A DNA stretch of 64,000 nt from Gordonia jacobaea (GTDB taxonomy: Bacteria; Actinomycetota; Actinomycetes; Mycobacteriales; Mycobacteriaceae). The translations under genes and the position numbers were made by a program. Shown here in pieces: positions 1-9,234 of the stretch. Under the pieces are notes generated by a model. That model made no database searches, was not told the DNA's origin, and worked only from the letters and a program-made list of their open reading frames with translations. The stretch lies in assembly GCF_001186365.1 (NCBI RefSeq), contig NZ_LDTZ01000015.1, forward strand, positions 124,001 through 188,000. Reading direction: 5' to 3'. How positions within the stretch are numbered: the first letter of the stretch is position 1; every line of letters starts with the position of its first letter.

Positions 1-1427
1 TCCAGGGCCTCGGACTCGGTGGCCTGCAGGCGCTGGTCGTCATCGTGATCGCATCCATGTTCAGCCCACGCGAACGCGGCCGCTATCAGGGTCCGATCGC
101 AGCCGTGATGTCGCTCGCGACGGTCGCCGGCCCGCTGATCGGTGGCGTGATCGTCGACACCAGCTGGCTCGGTTGGCGCTGGACGTTCTACGTCTGTGTT
201 CCGCTCGCGGTGATCGCATTGCTGGTCATCCAGCGCACGCTGAATCTTCCGACGGTCCGCAAGGACGTTCGCATCGACTACCTCGGCGCGTTCCTGATCG
301 CGGCAGGCGTGAGCACACTGCTCATCTGGGTCACCCTCGCCGGTGACAGCTTCGCTTGGCTCTCGGGAATGACGTTCGGACTCGTCGCACTCGGAATCGT
401 CCTCATCGCAGGTGCATTGTTCGTCGAATCACGCGCCAAGGACCCGATCATCCCGCTGCGGTTGTTCCGTGACCGCACGACGACTCTCGCCACAATGGCG
501 AGCGTTGCAGTGGGTGTCGCACTGTTCGGTGGTGCCGTGTTCCTCGGTCAGTACTTCCAGATCGCCCGCGGCTACTCCCCCACGGCGGCAGGTCTGCTCA
601 CCCTTCCGATGATCATCGGCTCGATGCTCGCCGCAACGGTCTCGGGCGCCCTGATCACACGGTTCGGTCGGTGGAAGCGCTTCCTCGTCACCGGTGCTGC
701 CCTGATGACAGCAGGCTTCTTCCTCCTGTCGACCATCGACGCCCATACCGACATGGTCGTCATCGGAGCGTTCCTGTTCATTCTCGGACTCGGCATGGGA
801 ATGACCATGCAGAACCTCGTGATGGCTGTGCAGAACAACGTCGGACCCGATGACCTCGGTTCAGCGACGTCGACGGTGACGTTCTTCCGCTCGCTCGGAG
901 GCGCGGCAGGCGTGTCGGTTCTCGGTGCGGTGCTGGCAACCCACGTCACCGACCTGATCACCAAGGGTCTGGTGGCAGCGGGTGTCAATCCCGCTCAGAC
1001 CGGCGGGTCGGGTGCAGGGCTCTCGAACCTCAAGGATCTGCCGGGACCGATCGCCGAGATCGTCCGCGGTTCCTACGGTGACGCAATCGCGCGCGTCTTC
1101 TTCATCGCCGGTGTGATGGCCGCGATCAGCTTCGTCGCGATCGTGTTCATCAAGGAGGTCGCACTCAAGACGCAGAGCTTCGACGAACAGCGGATGGCCG
1201 CTGTTCGTGAGGAAGTCATCGACGTCACCCCCGCCGCGTCGTTCGACGTAGCTCCGGTCACCGTGGACAGCGGACGGACCAGCGACAGCCACGCTAGCGA
1301 CTCGGACGTGGACGACATCGACGAGGAGTTCGCGAAACTCGTCGACGGTCCGGAAGCCACTGCGCGCTCAACGGCCGCCGTCGGCGAAACCGACGCTCAG
1401 CCCGGACGTCACGAGCGCACGGAGTAA
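1..1427 (+). CDS. MFS drug efflux transporter, DHA2/EmrB-QacA family (5' truncated)
   Basis: The reading frame is open from the first in-frame codon at base 3, so the gene begins before the window; 474 codons remain. The visible start corresponds to about transmembrane helix 4 of 14-helix DHA2 exporters (QGLGLGGLQA, then the loop motif SPRERGRYQG), so roughly 100 N-terminal residues are missing. Many hydrophobic helices follow, up to FVAIVFIKEV near base 1155. A hydrophilic, acidic tail of about 85 residues then runs to the stop. Family knowledge: proton-driven efflux of hydrophobic or cationic drugs at the cytoplasmic membrane. The substrate cannot be read from the sequence. The gene converges on nadC, with a hairpin between them. 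Confidence 0.9.
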   Translation, partial: QGLGLGGLQALVVIVIASMFSPRERGRYQGPIAAVMSLATVAGPLIGGVIVDTSWLGWRWTFYVCVPLAVIALLVIQRTLNLPTVRKDVRIDYLGAFLIAAGVSTLLIWVTLAGDSFAWLSGMTFGLVALGIVLIAGALFVESRAKDPIIPLRLFRDRTTTLATMASVAVGVALFGGAVFLGQYFQIARGYSPTAAGLLTLPMIIGSMLAATVSGALITRFGRWKRFLVTGAALMTAGFFLLSTIDAHTDMVVIGAFLFILGLGMGMTMQNLVMAVQNNVGPDDLGSATSTVTFFRSLGGAAGVSVLGAVLATHVTDLITKGLVAAGVNPAQTGGSGAGLSNLKDLPGPIAEIVRGSYGDAIARVFFIAGVMAAISFVAIVFIKEVALKTQSFDEQRMAAVREEVIDVTPAASFDVAPVTVDSGRTSDSHASDSDVDDIDEEFAKLVDGPEATARSTAAVGETDAQPGRHERTE

Positions 1428-1487
1428 CCGTCGAAACGATGTACGCGCACTAGCGCGCACTGATTCCAGACACACTGGTTCCAGACA

Positions 1488-1525
1488 CACTGTGGCCCAC
1501 AGCCTTTTCGCTGTGGGCCACAGTG
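1488..1525. terminator. Hairpin terminator between convergent MFS gene and nadC
   Basis: A perfect 15-bp inverted repeat (arms 1488-1502 and 1511-1525, core CTGTGGCCCACAG) encloses an 8-nt loop CCTTTTCG. It lies between the two convergent stop codons. There is no clear T-run on either side, as is usual for actinobacterial terminators. It could serve both strands. Confidence 0.75.
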
Positions 1526-1590
1526 CATCTCAGAACCGTTGCACCTCAGAACTGGTGCATCTCAAAACCGTTGCCTGCACGCCGCAGCGC

Positions 1591-2499
1591 TCAGAGAGGA
1601 ATGTCGAGTCCGAGGTCGAGCGCGGTTACCGAATGCGTCAGCGCGCCGACGGCGAGGTAGTCGACGCCCGTGCGGGCGTAGTCGGCGGCCTGGTCCAGAC
1701 TCAACCCGCCGGAGGACTCGAGTTTTGTCTCCGGCGACCTGTTGTTGCGGCGGGAGACGGCCATCTGGGTTGCCCAGAGTTCGAAGTTGTCGAGCAACAC
1801 GAGTTGGGGTGCGAGGTCGAGCACCTCGTCGAGTTGATCGAGCGAGTCCACCTCGACCTCGACCGGCAGGTCGGGTGCCGCCGCACGCACAGCGCGGAGC
1901 GCCGCGCTCACCGATCCCGCGGCGGCAACGTGATTGTCTTTGATCAGCGCGGCGTCACCGAGCCCCATGCGGTGATTGACGCCGCCACCTGCGCGCACCG
2001 CATACTTCTGCAGATAGCGCATGCCCGGCAACGTCTTTCGTGAGTCGCGAATCTTCGCCGACGTTCCGTCGACGGCGTCGACCCACTGAGCTGTCGCGGT
2101 GGCGATCCCGGAGAGATGGCACGCGAGGTTGAGTGCCGTGCGCTCCGCGGTCAGCAGAGCGGCGGTCGGCGCATGCACCGCCAACACCACGTCTCCCGGT
2201 GCGACTCTCGTTCCGTCGGCAACCGCAGCGGTCACCTCGTACGCACCGGCACCGACGACCTCGTCGAGGACGGCAAGTACGACGGGAAGCCCGGCGACCA
2301 CGCCGAGCGCACGGCTGACGATCTGCGCGTCGACCGTCGCGCCGGCAGGCACCGTCGACGCGGTCGTGATGTCGGGGCCGTAGCGGAGATCCTCGTCGAG
2401 CGCCGTCCGAATCAACGCCCGCACCTCGTCGGTGATCGCCAGGTCGAGTTCTCCGGCTGCCTCGCGCTGGCCGATGAACGCGCTCATCGACTCATTCAC
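1591..2499 (-). CDS. nadC: Nicotinate-nucleotide pyrophosphorylase (quinolinate phosphoribosyltransferase)
   Basis: This 302-residue protein converts quinolinate and PRPP to nicotinate mononucleotide, CO2 and PPi, in de novo NAD synthesis in the cytosol. It has the family's N-terminal open-faced domain ([10 protein letters not shown]), the central [11 protein letters not shown] motif, the LIKDNHV motif and the C-terminal barrel strands ([18 protein letters not shown]). The GTG start at 2499 overlaps the nadA stop; an in-frame ATG at 2487 is an alternative. It is co-transcribed with nadA. There is no nadB between them. Confidence 0.96.
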   Translation of the reverse strand: MNESMSAFIGQREAAGELDLAITDEVRALIRTALDEDLRYGPDITTASTVPAGATVDAQIVSRALGVVAGLPVVLAVLDEVVGAGAYEVTAAVADGTRVAPGDVVLAVHAPTAALLTAERTALNLACHLSGIATATAQWVDAVDGTSAKIRDSRKTLPGMRYLQKYAVRAGGGVNHRMGLGDAALIKDNHVAAAGSVSAALRAVRAAAPDLPVEVEVDSLDQLDEVLDLAPQLVLLDNFELWATQMAVSRRNNRSPETKLESSGGLSLDQAADYARTGVDYLAVGALTHSVTALDLGLDIPL

Positions 2500-3550
2500 C
2501 CGAACCCGGATTGCCGATCGCGATCATCCGCTCGACGCTCTTGCGTGCGCGCTCGGCGACATCGTCAGCGACGAACACCTCGTCCTTACCCTCACGCAAC
2601 GCACGCAACAGCGCAGCCGGCGTGATCATCTTCATGTACGGGCACGACGCGCGATCGTTGACCGCCTGGAAGTCGATACCTGGCGCGGCCTTACGTAGCT
2701 GGTGCAGCATGCCGATCTCCGTGGCGACGAGAACCTGCTTGGCACCGGTCTGCCGAGCAGCGTCGATCATTCCGCCGGTGGAAAGGATCTTCACGCGGTT
2801 GTCGGGCACCGCTCCCTCGCCCGCCAGATAGAGCGCCGACGTCGCGCACCCGCACTCGGGGTGGATGAAGAGGTCGGCGTCGGGGTGCGAGTTGGCCTTG
2901 GCGGTCAGCTCGTCACCGTTGATACCGGCGTGGACGTGGCATTCGCCGGCCCAGATGTGAATGTTGTCGCGGCCGGTCTCCCGCTTGACGTGCGCGCCGA
3001 GGAACTGGTCGGGCAGGAAGAGGACGTCGCGATCGGGATCGATCGACGCCACCACATCCACCGCGTTCGACGACGTACAGCAGATGTCGGTGAGGCCCTT
3101 CACCTCGGCGGTCGTGTTGACGTACGAGACCACGACAGCATCGGGGTACTCGACCTTCCACGCCCGCAGATCGTCGGCGGTGATCGAGTCGGCGAGCGAA
3201 CATCCCGCCCTGGCGTCGGGGATCAGGACGCGCTTGTCGGGGCTGAGGATCTTCGCGGTCTCGGCCATGAAGTGGACGCCGCAGAACACGATTTCGTCGG
3301 AGTCGACCTCCGCCGCGATCCGGGAGAGCGCGAGCGAGTCGCCGACGTGATCTGCAACATCTTGAATCGCCGGTAACTCATAGTTGTGCGCGAGTATGGT
3401 CGCATTGCGCGCACGTGCTAGTCGACGAACCTCTTCTGCCCACGCCGCGGTCGGTTCCACTCCGGTGAATCCTGTGGGACCGTCTGTCCACACCGCGTCA
3501 ATCAGACCAGGTTCGGTGACTGCTACCGAACGGTCGCTGGTGATACTCAT
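2492..3550 (-). CDS. nadA: Quinolinate synthase NadA
   Basis: A 352-residue 4Fe-4S enzyme that condenses iminoaspartate with dihydroxyacetone phosphate to quinolinate. Visible family features are the [15 protein letters not shown] segment, candidate cluster cysteines in [21 protein letters not shown] and HPECGCATS, and a C-terminal [11 protein letters not shown]. The frame is open further upstream, to 3808, but ATG 3550 is chosen: it follows a good AAGGAG site, and the upstream residues are low-quality sequence covering the promoter and operator. It overlaps nadC by 8 bp. The iminoaspartate supplier (nadB) is not adjacent, so it must be encoded elsewhere or replaced. Confidence 0.96.
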   Translation of the reverse strand: MSITSDRSVAVTEPGLIDAVWTDGPTGFTGVEPTAAWAEEVRRLARARNATILAHNYELPAIQDVADHVGDSLALSRIAAEVDSDEIVFCGVHFMAETAKILSPDKRVLIPDARAGCSLADSITADDLRAWKVEYPDAVVVSYVNTTAEVKGLTDICCTSSNAVDVVASIDPDRDVLFLPDQFLGAHVKRETGRDNIHIWAGECHVHAGINGDELTAKANSHPDADLFIHPECGCATSALYLAGEGAVPDNRVKILSTGGMIDAARQTGAKQVLVATEIGMLHQLRKAAPGIDFQAVNDRASCPYMKMITPAALLRALREGKDEVFVADDVAERARKSVERMIAIGNPGSGE

Positions 3551-3602
3551 GGGTCGCTCCTTCAGCCTGCGACCGGAGAACGCGGTTCGTGCTCCGAGAC
3601 AG

Positions 3603-3637
3603 GTTTTCGACTGTCGGTCGAAAACACCTAGATCGTA
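3603..3637 (-). promoter_or_regulatory. Probable NrtR/NadR operator with nadA -10 box
   Basis: A perfect palindrome with 9-bp arms, GTTTTCGAC (3603-3611) and GTCGAAAAC (3617-3625), is separated by 5 nt and lies 53 bp upstream of the nadA ATG. Reading toward nadA, a -10-like TACGAT (3637-3632) immediately precedes it, so the transcription start would fall inside the palindrome. This placement fits repression by blocking polymerase. An NrtR-family gene lies nearby at 4398. The assignment is inferred from position, symmetry and family knowledge. Confidence 0.8.
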
Positions 3638-3775
3638 GCACCATGCCCGGTGGGTACCGTCGGTCTCCAATTCGAGTAGCGCACTACGCGTTTCTGTGGT
3701 CGCCTGCGGCAATAGCGTCGAAGAGGTCAGCGACAACACCGCCACTGCTCGACAAGAATCACAGGAGATACCCCG

Positions 3776-4300
3776 ATGACCTCCACGATTGGCCCCCGCG
3801 CCGGCCAAGGCACCCCTCCCACAACCCCCACCCCGATGGCCATCGCGCCCTCGATCCCCACGCGCAGATCATCGTTCTCCACTCCACTCGAAGCGGTCCG
3901 ACGTCGCCAGGAAGCACTCGAAAGGCTGGCCGCGCGTCGAATCGTGACTCCGCCGCCCATGGCACCTTCGACCGCTGGACGCTCAGCCGACGTCGCCCAT
4001 CTACGCCCTGTGGTGTCGGCCTCGGTGAGCCCCGGCGGGCAGTCCATCCCTCACGACGCCGAATTGAGCCACCCGCGCGTACCCCTGACCACTCGGGAGA
4101 TCGAGGTGCTTCGGACGTGGCTCCTCACCGACTCCAAGTCAGTGGCGGCGTCGCGGTTGATGATCTCGGTGGGCACCGTCAACACGCACCTGGCACGCAT
4201 TAGGACGAAGTACGCAGACGCCGGACGTCCGGCACGCACCAAGGCGTCGCTGGTTGCTCGCGCGATCCAGGATGGCCTGATCAGCCTCGACGAACTCTGA
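3776..4300 (+). CDS. LuxR-type HTH DNA-binding protein
   Basis: This 174-residue protein has about 95 proline/serine-rich, probably disordered N-terminal residues. A C-terminal LuxR/GerE helix-turn-helix follows: [14 protein letters not shown], then [25 protein letters not shown], ending with a conserved-looking [14 protein letters not shown] helix. There is no recognisable receiver or sensor domain. ATG 3776 follows a CAGGAG site at about 3762. It is transcribed away from nadA, and the 225-bp divergent gap holds the NrtR-like operator. nrtR lies 97 bp downstream on the same strand and may be co-transcribed. The target genes are unknown. Confidence 0.82.
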   Translation: MTSTIGPRAGQGTPPTTPTPMAIAPSIPTRRSSFSTPLEAVRRRQEALERLAARRIVTPPPMAPSTAGRSADVAHLRPVVSASVSPGGQSIPHDAELSHPRVPLTTREIEVLRTWLLTDSKSVAASRLMISVGTVNTHLARIRTKYADAGRPARTKASLVARAIQDGLISLDEL

Positions 4301-4397
4301 GAGGAGCGCGTCGCGGGTTCGTGCGTCGACCGCCTCGCGGGTTTCTGCGCGGAGCGCCTCGCGGTTGCCTCGCGGAGCGAGCCCTAGAATCGACCGC

Positions 4398-5180
4398 ATG
4401 CCTGCGCCGATTCCCGCCAGTTCCGATGGCGCCGCCTCCCCGGAATCGGTCGCACAGGAAGCCGTCACACACGACGCGGGGCGCCCGACGTCCGAGTCGG
4501 CGGGAACTGCGGGCGTCGAGGTCCTGAGCGCGGTTTTCCAGGTACGACGCCCGACGCCGGACGTCGAACCGCAACTGTGCGTACTTCTGTGGCGGCAGCA
4601 CGACGATGAGCCGTTCGCGCTTCCGGGTGGCGAGGTCGCGGCAGACGAGAGCCTGTCGGAAACCGCCCGGCGTCAGCTCGCCGACACGATGGATATCCGC
4701 AAGGTCGCCCACCTCGAACAGCTTTCGGTGTTCTCGGCACCTCATCGCACACCGGGTCGGCGGACGATCGCCTCGACGTACCTCGGCCTGGTTCCCACGG
4801 ATGCGCCTGCACGCCTGCCCGACACCGCGGCATGGGAGCCGGTGGATTCCCTTGGCGTCCTGGCTCACGACCACGCCGACATCATCGCCGCGGCGCGTCG
4901 ACGTCTCGCCGGGAAACTCTCATACACGAATATCGCGTTCGCGTTGGCGCCGTCTCGGTTCCCGATGTCGGAGCTGTCCGAAATCTATTGTGCCGCACTG
5001 GGTTACCCCGTCGACACGACCAACCTGCTGCGAATCCTCAGCCGGCGCGGCGTTGTCGTGGCCACCGGGACCGTCGGAAAAACGGGCCGTTCGGGTGGGC
5101 GCCCGCCCGCGCTCTACGCCTTCGCCGACAACGAGTTACGCGTCACCGACGAGTTCGCGACGCTCAAACCCCCACCGTGA
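4398..5180 (+). CDS. nrtR: NrtR-family Nudix-related transcriptional repressor of NAD synthesis
   Basis: A 260-residue protein with a disordered N-terminus of about 40 residues, a Nudix-like domain (about 40-165) and a C-terminal winged-helix domain (LSYTNIAFALAPSRFPMSEL, RILSRRGVVVATG, GRPPALYAF), the order typical of NrtR. The Nudix box is degenerate: after the GX5E part it reads RRQLADTMDI where a hydrolase needs REUXEEXGU. It is therefore probably a ligand sensor (ADP-ribose or NAD metabolite in characterised NrtRs) and not an enzyme. ATG 4398 is preferred over TTG 4365. A TAGAAT hexamer 8 bp upstream of the ATG suggests a leaderless mRNA. Its expected target is the palindrome at 3603-3625. 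Confidence 0.88.
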   Translation: MPAPIPASSDGAASPESVAQEAVTHDAGRPTSESAGTAGVEVLSAVFQVRRPTPDVEPQLCVLLWRQHDDEPFALPGGEVAADESLSETARRQLADTMDIRKVAHLEQLSVFSAPHRTPGRRTIASTYLGLVPTDAPARLPDTAAWEPVDSLGVLAHDHADIIAAARRRLAGKLSYTNIAFALAPSRFPMSELSEIYCAALGYPVDTTNLLRILSRRGVVVATGTVGKTGRSGGRPPALYAFADNELRVTDEFATLKPPP

Positions 5181-5784
5181 GCGACTGATCTGCGTCGTCG
5201 GCGACGCCGTCGCCCACACCGAGGTCGGCGTCGCTGGTGGCGAGCGCACACACCAGATAGACGAGACTGACCGTCAACGGTGCACAGATGAGGAGAATCC
5301 ACGGCGCCGAGAACCCGTTGCGCGTGGCGCCGTCGAGCACGAGGTCGGGAACCACACGGAAGGTCTGCCCCATCCCGACGTCGTGCGGGTCCGGGAAGTG
5401 CAGATGCGCGACCCAGGTGCCGATAGATCCCGCGATCACAGTGCCGATCACTGCGGTCACGAACGTCACGCCATAACCGACGAGGCCTCGCCAATACCGC
5501 GCGGCGAACCATGCGAGCGCCGCCGCGACCGCACCGTAGGCGAGCATCCAGAACGCGAAAACCGCGACACCGGCGAATTCCTCACCAAGCTGTTCCGACG
5601 GCACGGCTGCGCCCTGTGCAGTCACAGTCCCGGTCATCGCCGGGGTCGTGACCGCCCACGCCACACCGAACACGGCGCCGAGCAGCAGCACGACAGCGCC
5701 GACGACGACCAGCGGTGCAGGCGAGTGCTTGCGCCGAACCGACACCGGGTTGCCGGGCGTGCCCGGATAGACCTGGGCCATCAT
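5164..5784 (-). CDS. DUF2567-like integral membrane protein
   Basis: A 206-residue protein with about four hydrophobic segments: [60 protein letters not shown] and [20 protein letters not shown] periplasmic loop between the last two carries [13 protein letters not shown]. It resembles the membrane protein next to bioB and bsaP in mycobacteria (Rv1591 type). The start ATG 5784 overlaps the bsaP stop by 4 bp (ATGA), implying translational coupling. The 3' end overlaps the convergent nrtR by 17 bp. The function is unknown; a biotin-related role is only guilt by association. Confidence 0.82.
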   Translation of the reverse strand: MMAQVYPGTPGNPVSVRRKHSPAPLVVVGAVVLLLGAVFGVAWAVTTPAMTGTVTAQGAAVPSEQLGEEFAGVAVFAFWMLAYGAVAAALAWFAARYWRGLVGYGVTFVTAVIGTVIAGSIGTWVAHLHFPDPHDVGMGQTFRVVPDLVLDGATRNGFSAPWILLICAPLTVSLVYLVCALATSDADLGVGDGVADDADQSLTVGV

Positions 5785-6056
5785 CGTCGACCGAGTTGCG
5801 ACGAATCGACGACACCGTGGCGCGAACAACGTGCATCCCACCCGTCGGGACGCACCTGCACCACCATCCGCCTGCCGCACTGACCACAGAACCGAGGCGG
5901 CTCCAATCCGAGGCGCGCTGCCTGCGGCACCGCGTCGGCCGCCTGCAGGTCGAGTTCGATGCCGGTGTACACGCCGTACCGGCACGGCTCGTCGAGCGGA
6001 CCGGGGATGTCGACGGGGCTTTTGGCACCCGGATCGACGGTGGGCGTCGGAGTCAT
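5781..6056 (-). CDS. bsaP: Biotin synthase auxiliary protein (BsaP, Rv1590-like)
   Basis: A 91-residue protein matching the small conserved protein that follows bioB in mycobacteria and is reported to be needed for biotin synthase activity. Visible features are [12 protein letters not shown] and the C-terminal block [18 protein letters not shown] followed by [11 protein letters not shown]. Its four cysteines (25, 57, 60, 77) suggest a metal or Fe-S site. ATG 6056 follows GAGAGGA. It is separated from bioB by 156 bp that contain a tandem repeat, and is coupled by ATGA overlap to the DUF2567-like gene. The name rests on motif and neighbourhood recognition. Confidence 0.85.
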   Translation of the reverse strand: MTPTPTVDPGAKSPVDIPGPLDEPCRYGVYTGIELDLQAADAVPQAARLGLEPPRFCGQCGRRMVVQVRPDGWDARCSRHGVVDSSQLGRR

Positions 6057-6110
6057 CGGCGTCCTCTCAGCTCAAAGGTCATCGAATTCGAGTATGCACG
6101 CCGAGGCAAA

Positions 6111-6209
6111 ACGGCCCGCTCGCACGCTCCCGGCGCCGAGCTGAAACGGCCCGCTCGCACGCTCCCGGCGCCGAGCTGAAGCGGCCCGCTCGCACGCTCC
6201 CGGCGCCGG
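6111..6209. repeat. 35-bp tandem repeat, 2.8 copies, between bioB and bsaP
   Basis: Two identical 35-bp units occupy 6111-6145 and 6146-6180, and a 29-bp third copy (6181-6209) abuts the bioB stop codon. The unit is GC-rich (ACGGCCCGCTCGCACGCTCC..., ending GAGCTGAA) and contains the short palindrome GGCGCC. It occupies the only sizeable gap on this strand of the biotin locus. Confidence 0.95.
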
Positions 6210-6212
6210 GCC

Positions 6213-7271
6213 TCAGATGCTGTCGTTAAGAGCCTTGATCGGCATCGAGAGGTCGTCGAGGAGGTCGAGGTCGTCCTCAGCGGGCCTGCCGAGCGTGGTC
6301 AGGTAGTTGCCGACGATGACCGCGTTGATGCCGCCCAGGATGCCCTGCTTGGCGCCGAGGTCGCCCAGCGTGATCTCGCGGCCACCTGCGAAGCGCAGGA
6401 TCGTGCGCGGAAGAGCGAGGCGGAACGCCGCCACAGCCTTGAGCGCCTCGGCGGCCGGCAGCACGTCGAGGTCACCGAACGGCGTCCCCGGGCGCGGATT
6501 GAGGAAGTTGAGCGGAACCTCGTCGGGTTCGAGGGCGGCCAGGTCAGCCGCGAACTCGGCGCGCTGTTCAAGACTCTCCCCCATTCCGAGAATGCCGCCA
6601 CAGCACACCTCCATGCCCGCGTCGCGAACCATGCGCAGCGTGTCCCAGCGCTCCTCCCACGTGTGGGTGGTGACCACGTTCGGGAAATGACTGCGGGCCG
6701 TCTCGAGGTTGTGGTTGTAGCGGTGAACACCCATGTCCCGCAACTGATCCACCTGCTCCTGCGTCAGCATGCCGAGGCTGCAGGCGATCTGAATGTCGAC
6801 CTCATTGCGAATGGCTTCGATTCCCGCGGCCACCTGCGACAGCAGTCGCTTGTCCGGTCCGCGCACGGCCGCGACGATGCAGAACTCCGTGGCGCCGGTC
6901 TTCGCAGTCTGCTTTGCGGCCTCGACCAACGACGGGATGTCGATCCACGCGCTGCGCACCGGCGATGCGAAAAGCCCTGACTGCGAACAGAAATGGCAGT
7001 CCTCCGGGCAGCCGCCGGTCTTGAGCGAAATGATGCCCTCGACCTCGACCTCCGGTCCGCACCACCTCATCCGGACGTCGTGGGCGACCTGCAGCAGTTC
7101 GGTGACGCGCTCGTCGGGAAGCCGCAGCACCTCGAGCACCTGGTCGCGGTCGAGTGGCTCGCCGCGTTCGAGGACCTGAGCGCGCGCGACGTCGAGGATG
7201 TCGGTCGACGACGCGCCCGACGCCTGCACGGTCGCGGCGTCGAGCGTCGGATCTACGGGTGCCTGTGTCAT
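6213..7271 (-). CDS. bioB: Biotin synthase
   Basis: A 352-residue radical-SAM enzyme that inserts sulfur into dethiobiotin. The radical-SAM cysteines are in [14 protein letters not shown]. Other conserved stretches are [45 protein letters not shown] and the barrel's [15 protein letters not shown] 7271 overlaps the bioD stop by 4 bp. It is the fourth gene of the bioA-F-D-B unit and is expected to depend on BsaP, encoded just downstream. Confidence 0.98.
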   Translation of the reverse strand: MTQAPVDPTLDAATVQASGASSTDILDVARAQVLERGEPLDRDQVLEVLRLPDERVTELLQVAHDVRMRWCGPEVEVEGIISLKTGGCPEDCHFCSQSGLFASPVRSAWIDIPSLVEAAKQTAKTGATEFCIVAAVRGPDKRLLSQVAAGIEAIRNEVDIQIACSLGMLTQEQVDQLRDMGVHRYNHNLETARSHFPNVVTTHTWEERWDTLRMVRDAGMEVCCGGILGMGESLEQRAEFAADLAALEPDEVPLNFLNPRPGTPFGDLDVLPAAEALKAVAAFRLALPRTILRFAGGREITLGDLGAKQGILGGINAVIVGNYLTTLGRPAEDDLDLLDDLSMPIKALNDSI

Positions 7272-8020
7272 GCGTGAACTCCTTCGATGGGCTGAACGGC
7301 CGCGATGTTGTCGGGCGCGGAACGGGAACTGAGGTCTGCGACGAAGTCGGGATCGAACCAGGTGGGCGCCGCGGCCCGGAACTGATCGGGCTCAAGCTCC
7401 CCGACACCCTCGGGTATCACGCCGACGACGGGTACCCCAGTCAGCCGGGGCAGGTCGACGCGATTGCATCGCATGGCGAGGTCTGGATCGCGCGGCCACG
7501 AGCCGATCACAAGGCCTGCGGGACGAATTCCCCTCGCCCGCAATGCTTCGACGGTCAGCTCGGCATGATTGAGCGCGCCCAGGCCGGCCTGGACGACGAC
7601 GACTGCTTCGGCTCCTACCGCGTCCGCGACGTCGAGCGCGGTGAGGTCGGGTGCGAGGCGCACCAGTACCCCGCCGGCTCCCTCGACGAGGGTCAACCGA
7701 TGAGTCGAAACAAGATCGGTGACCGCCCCGACGACGGTCCAGAGATCCAGTGGGGCAAGACCTGCGCGCATCGCCGCGGTCTCCGGCGCCAGCGGCTCGG
7801 GGTAGCGCGCACACTCGACCACATCGACGACACCCGCGAGGTGGGCAACGGTCGCGAGGTCACCCGGCTCCCCTGGCTCGACGCCGGTCTGCGCGGGTTT
7901 ACACACCGCGACGCCACTCGCCGACTCTCCCGCAACGCACGCGAGCGCAGCGGTGACGATCGTCTTACCGACGTCGGTCGAGGTACCGGTGATCAAGAGG
8001 GCACGTCCCGGGCGGGTCAC
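7268..8020 (-). CDS. bioD: Dethiobiotin synthetase
   Basis: A 250-residue ATP-dependent enzyme that closes the ureido ring of 7,8-diaminopelargonate. It has the P-loop-like [17 protein letters not shown], the substrate lysine motif CKPAQTG, and [14 protein letters not shown] 8020 overlaps the bioF stop (GTGA), and its own stop overlaps bioB. The length is normal for the family. Confidence 0.97.
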   Translation of the reverse strand: MTRPGRALLITGTSTDVGKTIVTAALACVAGESASGVAVCKPAQTGVEPGEPGDLATVAHLAGVVDVVECARYPEPLAPETAAMRAGLAPLDLWTVVGAVTDLVSTHRLTLVEGAGGVLVRLAPDLTALDVADAVGAEAVVVVQAGLGALNHAELTVEALRARGIRPAGLVIGSWPRDPDLAMRCNRVDLPRLTGVPVVGVIPEGVGELEPDQFRAAAPTWFDPDFVADLSSRSAPDNIAAVQPIEGVHA

Positions 8021-9234
8021 CGTTCACCCCCGCCTTCGGCCAGCGCCCCGCCGATGACCTCGGCGGCGCGGTCGACGGTCGCGTCGTCGAGATCGGCTCT
8101 GACGGTCAGTCGCAGTCTCGACGTCCCCGGCGGGACCGACGGCGGTCGGAAACACCCGACCAACACTCCGCTGTCCCGACACCGTGCTGCGGCGTCGACC
8201 GCGGGCTGCGGGTCGCCGACGATGCGCGAGATCACCGCGGCGGCCGGGACCGGCGCACCGAGGCTGCGCGCCATTCGTGTCGCGTTGTGCCGCAATCGGT
8301 CTGGTAGCTCGGGCTGTGCACGCAGGACACCGAGCGCCGCACGCGCCGCACCGACCGCTGCCGGGTTGAGTCCGGTGTCGAAGATGAAGGTGCGCGCGAC
8401 GTCGATGAGGTGCTCACGGACAGCAGAAGTCGCGAGCACCACGCCCCCCTGCGCGCCGAGCGACTTGGAGCACACGGTCGTGACGACGAGGTCGCGCGCG
8501 CCGGAGAGTCCTACTTCCGCGATCAGTCCCCGACCCCCCGGCCCGCGCACTCCGAGCGCGTGCGCTTCGTCGACAAGGAGCGCCGCCGAGTGCTCGCGCG
8601 CAACGCGATAGAGCTGCGCGACCGGCGCAGGCTCGCCGTCGACCGAGTAGACGGAATCGGTGACGACCAGTGCCCGCTCCTCGGGGCGATCGCGTAGCGC
8701 CGCTGCGACGGCGGCGACATCGCCACGGTCGACGACGACGACTCGCGCACGCGACAGTCGGCATCCGTCGATGAGTGACGCGTGGGTTCCGGTGTCGGAC
8801 ACGATGAGGTCGCCGCGGCCGACGAGCGCGGTGATGGCTCCGACGTTGGCGAGGTAGCCGGACGAAAAGCACAGTGCCGCATCAAAACCCATGAAGTCGG
8901 CGATGTCGTCCTCGAAGTCGACGTGCAACCGCGTGGTTCCCGCGACGAGGCGCGACGCCGTAGCCCCCGCCCCGAACTCATCCAGCGCGGCATGCGCACC
9001 TGCGAGCACTGCGGGGTGCGTCGAGAGTCCGAGGTAGTCGTTGGACGCCAGGTTGAGCATCGACGCTCCGGCCTCACGAACGAATGGGACACGGTGCAGC
9101 CCAGCCGAATCGCGCGCCGCGGCGGCGTCGGTGAGCCAGTCGAGCGCCGACGCGTCGTCGACCGTCGTGCCGGCCGCCCGCAGCATGTCGACCTCGCCGA
9201 ACTCGGAGCCCAGTGTGGCGTGATCCGGTGTCAT
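8017..9234 (-). CDS. bioF: 8-amino-7-oxononanoate synthase
   Basis: A 405-residue PLP enzyme (alpha-oxoamine synthase) that condenses pimeloyl-thioester with alanine. It has [21 protein letters not shown]-type [12 protein letters not shown], the [19 protein letters not shown]-binding aspartate motif and the Schiff-base lysine in [13 protein letters not shown]. The frame opens earlier, but ATG 9234 is chosen because it overlaps the bioA stop by 4 bp, matching the other junctions of this operon. Confidence 0.97.
   Translation of the reverse strand: MTPDHATLGSEFGEVDMLRAAGTTVDDASALDWLTDAAAARDSAGLHRVPFVREAGASMLNLASNDYLGLSTHPAVLAGAHAALDEFGAGATASRLVAGTTRLHVDFEDDIADFMGFDAALCFSSGYLANVGAITALVGRGDLIVSDTGTHASLIDGCRLSRARVVVVDRGDVAAVAAALRDRPEERALVVTDSVYSVDGEPAPVAQLYRVAREHSAALLVDEAHALGVRGPGGRGLIAEVGLSGARDLVVTTVCSKSLGAQGGVVLATSAVREHLIDVARTFIFDTGLNPAAVGAARAALGVLRAQPELPDRLRHNATRMARSLGAPVPAAAVISRIVGDPQPAVDAAARCRDSGVLVGCFRPPSVPPGTSRLRLTVRADLDDATVDRAAEVIGGALAEGGGER

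Noticed and set aside
3551-3808. Longer NadA with 86 extra N-terminal residues
   Set aside because: The extension covers the promoter and operator, has no similarity to NadA, and the ATG at 3550 has an AAGGAG site.
6111-6209. CRISPR array at the 35-bp repeats
   Set aside because: The copies are directly adjacent without spacers, and no cas genes are present.
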